16,138 nt of DNA. Source: an uncultured Prevotellaceae bacterium (lineage in GTDB: Bacteria; Bacteroidota; Bacteroidia; Bacteroidales; Bacteroidaceae). Below are positions 7,013 through 13,493 of this stretch, piece by piece; position 1 is the first letter of the stretch, and each line of letters opens with the position of its first letter. A program made the translations under genes and the position numbers. The DNA is taken from contig CALZOH010000047.1 in assembly GCA_945827465.1 (NCBI GenBank), positions 1 to 16,138 of the forward strand. Reading direction: 5' to 3'. The notes below the pieces were generated by a model. The model made no database searches, had not been told where the DNA came from, and saw nothing but the letters and a program-made list of their open reading frames with translations.

Positions 7013-8914
7013 TCAGCCTTCATCGAGTTCGGAGAGTTCGAGCCAACGCATGGATTTGACGTCGAGTTCCTCGATAAGCAGGGGCAAACGCTTGCTGTGG
7101 GCCGTGATTTCCTCGACAGACAGGGTGCCACTGCTGAGTTCGGCCTCGAGTTGGCGCTTTTCTTCCTCCAAACGGTCGATATCGAGGCTGAGTTGTTCGA
7201 GTTCCTTCTTCTCTTTATAGGAAAGCCGACGTCGATCGTTGGTGCGTACACGGCCGTGGGCCGTCTCACGAGGCGAGTTTTCGGTTGGGACGGCCTCGCG
7301 GCGCTGCTCACGAAGGGAGTCACGGCGTGCATCTTCCCACTCCCGATACTGAGAGTAGTTGCCCGGAAAGTCTTTCACCTCTCCATCGCCCTTAAACACC
7401 AGAAGATGGTCGACGACTTTATCCATGAAGTAACGGTCGTGACTCACGACAATGACACAACCATGGAACGACTGAAGGTATTCTTCGAGCACTTGCAAGG
7501 TAACAATGTCTAAATCGTTGGTAGGCTCGTCGAGAATCAGGAAGTTCGGGCTTCGCATGAGCACCGTACAGAGGTGCAGACGCCGACGCTCGCCTCCACT
7601 GAGTTTGTAGACGTAATTGTGTTGCTTGTCAGGAGGGAAAAGGAAGTACTGCAGGAATTGCATTGCCGTCAACTTACGGCCGCCGCCAAGGTCGACATAC
7701 TCGGCGATGTCTCGGACAACGTCGATGACCTTCGTACGAGGGTCGTACTCCACCTCATCCTGGGCGTAATAACCGAATCGGACGGTTTCTCCCACACTGA
7801 TATGACCTGAATCGGGACGAATCAGACCGAGCAACATCTTAATGAACGTGGATTTTCCCGTGCCGTTATTGCCGACGACGCCCATTTTCTCGTAGCGGGC
7901 GAAGGTATAAACAAAATCACGAAGTATTACCTTGTCAGGACCGAAGGATTTGGAGATATAATTCAGTTCAATAATCTTGTTACCGATGTAAGCGCTCTTG
8001 ACTTCAAAGGCTGCACGACGCTCTTCGATGCGCTGCCGGGCAATCTTCTCCAACTCATAAAAGGCGTTTTCACGGTAACGGGCCTTGTGTCCGCGTGCAC
8101 AAGGCATGCGCCGCATCCAATCGAGCTCTTTGCGATACAGATTATTGGCCCGTGCGATCTCACTATTGCGTGCCTGTATGCGCTCTTCACGCTTCTCGAG
8201 GTAGTAACTGTAGTTTCCCTGATAGCTATACAGGCTCTCGCCGTCGAGTTCGAGGATGTCTTGACAGACGCGATCGAGAAAATAGCGGTCGTGCGTCACC
8301 ATCAACAGACTGAAGGAAGCCTGACTCAGGTAGTTTTCGAGCCATTCAATCATCTCAAGGTCCAAGTGATTGGTAGGTTCGTCAAGAATCAGCAGGTCGG
8401 GTTCGGTCAGTAAAACGTTGGCCAAGGCAATGCGCTTGATCTGTCCACCCGAGAGGTGGTCGATGCAAGCGTCGAAATCGTCAATCTTCAGTTTGGAAAG
8501 CACTTGTTTGACCCTGGCTTCGTAGTCCCACGCCTGCTCTTGGTCCATGCGCGACATGAGTTCGGTGAGCTGCGGATGTCCGGGCGTGTTGAGCGAGGCT
8601 GTATATTCTCTGATGAGGTCTGTAATAGGATTGCCATGCTCAAAGCAGGCCTGCATGACAGTGAGGCCCGGCGAAAAACGAGGGTGTTGCGGCAGATAAC
8701 CCACCCTCAAATCGCGGCGAAAGACAATGGAACCGGAGTCGTAATCCTCTCGTCCGCACAGAATTTCGAGCAATGAGGTCTTACCGGCACCGTTCTTGGC
8801 AATCAATCCAACACGATGACGCTCTGTCATGCTGAAAGAAATCTCGGAAAAGAGCGTGAGATCGCCAATGGTCTTGGTCAAATCACGCACATCGAGTACG
8901 GTATTAGCATTCAT
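7013..8914 (-). CDS. ABC-F family ATPase, Uup-like
   Basis: This 633-residue soluble protein has two ATP-binding cassettes and no membrane segments, the hallmark of the ABC-F family, which acts on ribosomes or translation rather than transport. Cassette 1 has Walker A NGAGKT (Lys45), signature LSGGQ and Walker B LILDEPTNHLD (Glu179). Cassette 2 has NGTGKS (Lys354), LSGGE and LILDEPTNDLD (Glu463). Both catalytic Glu residues are intact. A charged linker lies between them (about 245-325). The C-terminus, about residues 555-633, is a Lys/Glu-rich coiled coil preceded by an Arg-rich stretch, as in Uup-type members. The start at 8914 is preferred over an in-frame ATG at 8947: it opens directly on the first beta strand, and the promoter box lies between the two. 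It heads a probable two-gene unit with the MmcQ/YjbR gene. Confidence 0.92.
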   Translation of the reverse strand: MNANTVLDVRDLTKTIGDLTLFSEISFSMTERHRVGLIAKNGAGKTSLLEILCGREDYDSGSIVFRRDLRVGYLPQHPRFSPGLTVMQACFEHGNPITDLIREYTASLNTPGHPQLTELMSRMDQEQAWDYEARVKQVLSKLKIDDFDACIDHLSGGQIKRIALANVLLTEPDLLILDEPTNHLDLEMIEWLENYLSQASFSLLMVTHDRYFLDRVCQDILELDGESLYSYQGNYSYYLEKREERIQARNSEIARANNLYRKELDWMRRMPCARGHKARYRENAFYELEKIARQRIEERRAAFEVKSAYIGNKIIELNYISKSFGPDKVILRDFVYTFARYEKMGVVGNNGTGKSTFIKMLLGLIRPDSGHISVGETVRFGYYAQDEVEYDPRTKVIDVVRDIAEYVDLGGGRKLTAMQFLQYFLFPPDKQHNYVYKLSGGERRRLHLCTVLMRSPNFLILDEPTNDLDIVTLQVLEEYLQSFHGCVIVVSHDRYFMDKVVDHLLVFKGDGEVKDFPGNYSQYREWEDARRDSLREQRREAVPTENSPRETAHGRVRTNDRRRLSYKEKKELEQLSLDIDRLEEEKRQLEAELSSGTLSVEEITAHSKRLPLLIEELDVKSMRWLELSELDEG

Positions 8915-8918
8915 ACAG

Positions 8919-8950
8919 CAAAAGTAAGAAAAAAACGGGGGCCTCACAAA
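8919..8950 (-). promoter_or_regulatory. Promoter of the ABC-F gene, possibly leaderless
   Basis: On the minus strand, TTTG (8950-8947) lies 20 bases before TACTTTTG (8926-8919), a full match to the Bacteroidota -33/-7 consensus. Only four bases separate the box from the ATG at 8914, so transcription should begin at or next to the start codon. Confidence 0.7.
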
Positions 8951-8989
8951 AAAACAGTCAAAACGAAATGGAGTTTGCCAAATAAATAC

Positions 8990-8997
8990 TACTTTTG
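8990..8997 (+). promoter_or_regulatory. -7 box of rho
   Basis: TACTTTTG matches TAnnTTTG. Initiation near 9001 would give a leader of about 120 bases before the rho ATG. No -33 TTTG is present at 19-21 bases; one at 8974-8977 is too close. Confidence 0.55.
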
Positions 8998-9000
8998 CAC

Positions 9001-9122
9001 CACCAAAGTCGAAAACCGACTCACACGCACATCCATCTCACTTCAAATTAAACAAATCACATTTCAGCCTTCGTAAAGCTCATTTATTTTACGAACGGCA
9101 TTGTATCTACACAAATTCATAT
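9001..9122 (+). promoter_or_regulatory. rho 5' leader with two hairpins
   Basis: The predicted untranslated leader has a 5-bp stem at its very start (AGTCG 9007-9011 with CGACT 9017-9021). A second, 8-bp stem (9070-9077 with 9088-9095) ends 27 bases before the ATG. No leader peptide of convincing quality is seen. In other bacteria rho regulates itself in its leader, so these may matter, but this is inference. Confidence 0.35.
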
Positions 9123-11129
9123 ATGACTAATTTCAGTAAAGACGAATTACTGGCTAAGAACAGCGATGAAATTCGTTCGATAGCTAATGATTTAGGTATA
9201 GAGACCACCGGTAAAGAGGATCATGAAGACCTCGTTTACCTCATCCTCGACGAACAAGCTATTGCAAATGCCAGCACTAAACCCGCGACCAAGCGTCGTA
9301 CTCGCATCGTAACGAAGAAGAAGACCGTAGAAAAAGTGGTTTCTGCCACCAAAAACAATACCATCAAACAAAAATCAAGCAAGAAAACAGCCACCACACT
9401 CAAAGATGTCAAGAAAGCAGAAGCAGAAAGACAGTCGCTCTTTGACCAACCAGCACAACCAGCACCCAAAGCTAAGGCCGAACCTGCCACAGAGAACACA
9501 ACTACAACCCCTGCACAGGCTGAACAGCCGGCCTCACAGACCGTAAAGGAAACAACATCACTCGAAACAACTCAAAATACACCCCCGACTGCACCGGTAG
9601 TTGAAGAGAACACTCCGAAAGAGACCCAGACTCCGGCATCGGACTTAACACCATCTCAAGAAAACAACACCACCATGAGTACAATCAACACTGACAACGA
9701 AGCGATGCAGGCTGCCCAACAGCAGCATGAGGCTGCATCAGCGCCCATCGAGTCTATCCGCATTACGAACAACGATGAGCCGAAAGACGAAGGAGACTTC
9801 TTCATATTGGAAGACGTGCCCGTTGAAGCCAACACCATCGATGATGAACTCTCGAATCGCCTTCTCAACAAGTTCAACATCACGGTCCCCGACGCGAAGT
9901 CAGACCAGAATCCGCCCTTTATGAGCCTTCAAGTGCCTGACTACATGCCCACCGAAGTTGCTGCGACCCGCAAACCCATCCTGGCCCCGAAAATAAAGAA
10001 GGAATATAGCTTCGATGACCTGCTGACAGGAACCGGAGTGCTGGAGATTATGCCCGAGAATTACGGCTTCCTCCGCTCGTCAGACTACAATTACCTGCCT
10101 TCACCCGATGACATCTACGTGTCACAACAGCAAATCAAGCTGTATGGCCTGAAATCCGGCGACGTAGTAGAAGGAAAGATACGAGTTCCGAAGGAAGGAG
10201 AGAAGTATTTCCCCTTGATGAGCGTTGAATCGATCAATGGTTGCGACCCGGATCATGTTCGTAATCGTGTTCCTTTTGAACATCTTACCCCGCTCTTCCC
10301 CGAAGAGAAGTTTAAATTATGCAAAGGAAGCGGTGATAATCTGTCAGTTCGCATCGTTGACTTGTTCACACCTATTGGAAAAGGCCAGCGTGCACTCATT
10401 GTAGCCCAACCCAAAACGGGTAAAACCATCCTGATGAAGGATATTGCCAACGCTATCGCGGCTAATCACCCCGAAGCCTACCTGATGATGCTTTTGATTG
10501 ACGAGCGACCAGAAGAAGTTACAGACATGGCTCGCACGGTAAAAGCCGAAGTCATCGCTTCGACGTTTGACGAACCTGCCGCACATCACGTGAAAATTGC
10601 CGGTACGGTACTGGAAAAGGCCAAGAGAATGGTTGAATGCGGTCACGACGTAGTGATCTTCCTTGACTCCATCACCCGTCTTGCCCGCGCTTATAACACA
10701 GTTGCTCCCGCAAGCGGCAAGGTTTTGACCGGTGGTGTGGATGCTAATGCCCTGCAAAAGCCCAAACGCTTCTTCGGCGCAGCTCGCAACATTGAAGGTG
10801 GAGGCTCGCTCACCATCATTGCAACCGCGCTCATCGACACAGGCAGCAAGATGGACGAGGTGATCTTCGAAGAATTCAAGGGAACCGGTAACATGGAGTT
10901 GCAGTTGGACCGCACTTTGAGCAACAAACGCATCTTCCCCGCCGTGAACTGCATTGCATCCAGCACACGCCGCGACGATTTGCTGCACGACAAGACCACC
11001 TTGGACCGCATGTGGATACTGCGCAAGTATATTGCAGACATGAATCCGCTCGAAGCCATGAACCTCATGCAGCAACGAATGCAAGACACCCGCAACAACG
11101 AGGAGTTCCTCATGTCGATGAACTCATAA
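9123..11129 (+). CDS. rho: Transcription termination factor Rho with long disordered insertion
   Basis: The protein has 668 residues against roughly 420 in E. coli. The Rho_N helical domain (about 1-48) is followed by a Lys/Arg-rich segment (about 55-105) and a long polar, low-complexity region rich in Thr, Gln, Asn, Ala, Pro and Glu (about 106-275). The RNA-binding domain contains NYGFLR (313-318). The hexameric helicase core has Walker A AQPKTGKT (Lys434), Walker B VVIFLDSITR and the GGGSLT and FKGTGN loops, all intact. Rho is an RNA-dependent ATPase that stops transcription. A comparable disordered insertion in Bacteroides thetaiotaomicron Rho drives phase separation and gut fitness, so the insertion here is probably functional. 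The gene is monocistronic and ends at a bidirectional terminator. Confidence 0.97.
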   Translation: MTNFSKDELLAKNSDEIRSIANDLGIETTGKEDHEDLVYLILDEQAIANASTKPATKRRTRIVTKKKTVEKVVSATKNNTIKQKSSKKTATTLKDVKKAEAERQSLFDQPAQPAPKAKAEPATENTTTTPAQAEQPASQTVKETTSLETTQNTPPTAPVVEENTPKETQTPASDLTPSQENNTTMSTINTDNEAMQAAQQQHEAASAPIESIRITNNDEPKDEGDFFILEDVPVEANTIDDELSNRLLNKFNITVPDAKSDQNPPFMSLQVPDYMPTEVAATRKPILAPKIKKEYSFDDLLTGTGVLEIMPENYGFLRSSDYNYLPSPDDIYVSQQQIKLYGLKSGDVVEGKIRVPKEGEKYFPLMSVESINGCDPDHVRNRVPFEHLTPLFPEEKFKLCKGSGDNLSVRIVDLFTPIGKGQRALIVAQPKTGKTILMKDIANAIAANHPEAYLMMLLIDERPEEVTDMARTVKAEVIASTFDEPAAHHVKIAGTVLEKAKRMVECGHDVVIFLDSITRLARAYNTVAPASGKVLTGGVDANALQKPKRFFGAARNIEGGGSLTIIATALIDTGSKMDEVIFEEFKGTGNMELQLDRTLSNKRIFPAVNCIASSTRRDDLLHDKTTLDRMWILRKYIADMNPLEAMNLMQQRMQDTRNNEEFLMSMNS

Positions 11130-11148
11130 AGATAGGGAAGTCACCCTC

Positions 11149-11189
11149 AAAAAAAGTTGCCCGACCAAAACAGTCGGGCAACTTTTTTT
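11149..11189. terminator. Bidirectional intrinsic terminator between rho and the DUF3127 gene
   Basis: A perfect 17-bp stem (11149-11165 with 11173-11189) around a 7-base loop has seven A on its left and seven T on its right. Read on either strand it is a GC-rich hairpin followed by a T-run. It lies 19 bases after the rho stop and 17 bases after the stop of the convergent gene ending at 11207. Confidence 0.92.
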
Positions 11190-11206
11190 GAATACGAACC
11201 AAACGA

Positions 11207-11644
11207 TTAGAACGGCAGATCGTCCATAGGATCGCCGGCAGGAGCACCAGGGTTTCCTGCAACCGGATTCACCGGCGTTGCACCGGGAACGGGAGAAGCA
11301 CCATAGGCAGGAGCAGCTGCTACGGGAGCATCGTAGGGTGATGCAGGGGCCGGTTGAGGGCCGGCAGGAGCCACACCACGCTGTACGCGCCACGCACGAA
11401 TGTCGTTGAACCAGCGTCCTTGGTATTCATGCGCATCAATATCGACCGACACGGTCACTTCTTCACCAACTTGCAGGTTAAATTGCTTCAAACGATCTTC
11501 GCCGAACACTGTGAAGCAGCATTTCTTGGGATACTGCTCGTGAGTTTCGATAACAAAATCCTGGGCCTGCCAGGAAGCAGAGCTACGCTGGGAAACACCA
11601 CCACGTACCTCGGATGCAAAAATGATTTTTCCTTGAATATCCAT
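11207..11644 (-). CDS. DUF3127 SSB-like protein with DDLPF C-terminal tip
   Basis: The protein has 145 residues. The first about 90 match the DUF3127 family common in Bacteroidota: the MDIQGKI start, FVIETHEQYPKKCCFTVFG, and a strand pattern (VGEEVTVSVDIDAHEY..RWFNDIRAW) like the OB-fold of single-stranded DNA-binding proteins. After it comes a Pro/Ala/Gly-rich flexible tail (about 92-138) and the terminal MDDLPF. That layout copies SSB, where an acidic tip ending in Pro-Phe recruits repair and replication proteins. I infer an auxiliary ssDNA-binding or partner-recruiting role; no function is established that I know of. The gene stands alone, convergent with rho and divergent from the GH110 gene. 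Confidence 0.88.
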   Translation of the reverse strand: MDIQGKIIFASEVRGGVSQRSSASWQAQDFVIETHEQYPKKCCFTVFGEDRLKQFNLQVGEEVTVSVDIDAHEYQGRWFNDIRAWRVQRGVAPAGPQPAPASPYDAPVAAAPAYGASPVPGATPVNPVAGNPGAPAGDPMDDLPF

Positions 11645-11667
11645 TGTGTAGTTAATGTTGTTGGGTG

Positions 11668-11675
11668 CGAAGTTA
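11668..11675 (-). promoter_or_regulatory. Probable -7 box of the DUF3127 gene
   Basis: The minus strand reads TAACTTCG, one base off TAnnTTTG, 23 bases before the ATG at 11644. It is the only near match in this leader. Confidence 0.4.
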
Positions 11676-11730
11676 GCACTTTTTCCGACAAAACACCACC
11701 TATCACAAGAGCATTTTGGGAAGAATCCTT

Positions 11731-11738
11731 TACCTTTG
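11731..11738 (+). promoter_or_regulatory. -7 box of the GH110 gene
   Basis: TACCTTTG matches TAnnTTTG and gives a leader of about 30 bases before the ATG at 11773. The nearest upstream TTTG (11715-11718) is only 12 bases away, too close for a -33 element. Confidence 0.55.
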
Positions 11739-11772
11739 TGAATAATTTTAGAACAAATTCAGCCCGACCCTT

Positions 11773-13401
11773 ATGAGAACTTCTATTGTCATCCTGTTGT
11801 TTCACCTCGTCATTACCCTGACAGCACGTAACCACATCCTGCATCCGGGCCTTACCGACAACTACACCGGCCTCGTCAGGAATGCGATGGAGAAAATGAG
11901 ACCGGGAGATTCGCTCATTTTTGAACACGGCGAATATGTCTTCAAAGAGGAATCAGCCCGAAACATGACTCTTTATCCCTCGAACAACACGGGAGGCAAG
12001 AAGAACGTGGTATTTCCGATAGTGGGTAAGCGAGATATCTGCATCGACGGGCGCGGTTCGACCTTTGTATTTGAGGGAAGTTGTTTCCCTTTTGCCCTTA
12101 TCGACAGCCGGCAGGTGACCTTGCAGGGGTTCACCATCACCACCCGCTTTCCTGCTGCCGTAGACTTCACGCTCATTGAAAAGCGACAGGACGGATTCAA
12201 GGTAAGAATGGGACCGGCCACGCGATATACCACCGACAACGAAGGTAACATCAGTTTCAGCACCGGCGGACGGGAGGTATCGTCAAGGGATGGAAGGATT
12301 TCAATTCACGAAGTTGACCGCATCAATATCTGCTACCTCATGACGCCTCAATCGAAAGGAGACAAGGATGAGTTTCCTGCGGGCTTCGTCGGAGTAAAAG
12401 CCAAGAATGACGGTGAGCAGATCGTAGACTTCACCTATTACGGCGACCCTCACCCCAAGAGCATACCCGTTCCGATAGAACCGGGACGGCGGGTGGTGCT
12501 CAACCTGGCTGAAAAGCGCGAACAGATAGCCTGCTTTGCCGACCGGTGTGAAGACCTCCGCATCAGAAAGATTCACGTGAGACGATTCGGAGGGATGGCC
12601 TTCGTAGCACAAAGATGTAAGGATGTTTGCTATGAAGCCATCGACGTATGGCCCGAAGCAAACGAAGCCATATCGGTTACCGCCGATGTATTTCAGTGCA
12701 TCAACTGCGAAGGCCAGGTAACCCTTCGGCAATCACGGGCCGGTGCATCGTTGGACGACGTCATCAACATCCATGGCAACTACTTGGCAGTGGTATCTGC
12801 AAAAGGAAGACAACTCCGACTGAAGGCCTGCCACCTGCAACATGAAGGATTCTTTCCGTATCGAAAAGGCGACAGTATTGAAATCGTCGACCAACATACC
12901 CGCAACGTACTGGCCAAGGCACGGGTCAGACGACTGAGAGAGGATGAAAACAACCGATTTGAATGTTTGCTCACCGTAGACAAAGACCTGAGCGGCATCA
13001 GCCAGGGTGCGCTGGTAGAAAACATCACGCTCTGTCCGGAGATTATCATCGAAGACAACCGGCTGGAACACTTCCCTCACATCCGATTATCAGGCAGAGG
13101 GCGAATGATGATTGCCCGAAACCATATCAGTAGCTTCATGGGTGCCTTACTGGCCAACGACCTCGCAGATTATTGGTACGAGGCCGGCCGTTTCAGTCAG
13201 ATCACGATACGCGAAAACGAGTTGACACGATGTAATGAATTGGGTGGAACGTATGTGTTCCAGTTCGGTGTAAGCGGATGGGGACCTGATGCGCCCAAGA
13301 TTCACGGTAAAGTCACGCTGGAAAACAATCGCTACAGCGGCATGAAGGAGAAATACGTTGCGAGTGGAGTCAGAGAATTCATCGATCGGGACAAACAATA
13401 G
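11773..13401 (+). CDS. Secreted GH110 alpha-1,3-galactosidase
   Basis: The protein has 542 residues with a short N-terminal signal (hydrophobic IVILLFHLVITLTA). It shows the repeating short strands of a right-handed parallel beta-helix and the landmarks of GH110: YPSNNTGGKKNVVFPI, the ICIDGRGSTFVFEG strand, QHEGFFPYRKGDSIEI and the LDDVINIHGNY motif with Asp328 and Asp329. Asp305 lies 23 residues before Asp328, the spacing I recall for the three catalytic Asp residues of a characterised marine GH110 enzyme (321, 344, 345). GH110 enzymes are inverting exo-alpha-1,3-galactosidases that remove terminal galactose from blood group B and linear alpha-1,3-Gal glycans. Whether this one needs the branching fucose is not readable. 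It has its own promoter and stands between housekeeping genes. Confidence 0.82.
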   Translation: MRTSIVILLFHLVITLTARNHILHPGLTDNYTGLVRNAMEKMRPGDSLIFEHGEYVFKEESARNMTLYPSNNTGGKKNVVFPIVGKRDICIDGRGSTFVFEGSCFPFALIDSRQVTLQGFTITTRFPAAVDFTLIEKRQDGFKVRMGPATRYTTDNEGNISFSTGGREVSSRDGRISIHEVDRINICYLMTPQSKGDKDEFPAGFVGVKAKNDGEQIVDFTYYGDPHPKSIPVPIEPGRRVVLNLAEKREQIACFADRCEDLRIRKIHVRRFGGMAFVAQRCKDVCYEAIDVWPEANEAISVTADVFQCINCEGQVTLRQSRAGASLDDVINIHGNYLAVVSAKGRQLRLKACHLQHEGFFPYRKGDSIEIVDQHTRNVLAKARVRRLREDENNRFECLLTVDKDLSGISQGALVENITLCPEIIIEDNRLEHFPHIRLSGRGRMMIARNHISSFMGALLANDLADYWYEAGRFSQITIRENELTRCNELGGTYVFQFGVSGWGPDAPKIHGKVTLENNRYSGMKEKYVASGVREFIDRDKQ

Positions 13402-13464
13402 GAGCGAGAAACCCTGTAACAAGGTTTGTTGAACCCAAAGAACTACTATCCCTTCAAAAAATGA

Positions 13465-13472
13465 TACCTTTG
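13465..13472 (+). promoter_or_regulatory. -7 box of the phosphoethanolamine-transferase-like gene
   Basis: TACCTTTG matches TAnnTTTG. Initiation near 13477 leaves about 17 bases before the ATG at 13494 but only about 8 before the in-frame GTG at 13485, favouring the ATG. Confidence 0.55.
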
Positions 13473-13493
13473 CGACACTGAATTGTGAACAAG

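Noticed and set aside
8915..8947. N-terminal extension of the ABC-F protein
   Set aside because: The 11 extra residues overlap the promoter box at 8919-8926 and precede the first strand of the ATPase domain.
8974..8977. TTTG as -33 element of the rho promoter
   Set aside because: It lies only 12 bases from the -7 box; the known spacing is about 19-21.
10344..11084. Long minus-strand open frame (246 codons) inside rho
   Set aside because: It lies fully antisense to the highly conserved helicase core of Rho and matches no family I recognise.
13409..13427. Terminator after the GH110 gene
   Set aside because: AAACCCTG and CAAGGTTT form only an imperfect 8-bp stem with a 3-base loop, and no T-tract follows.
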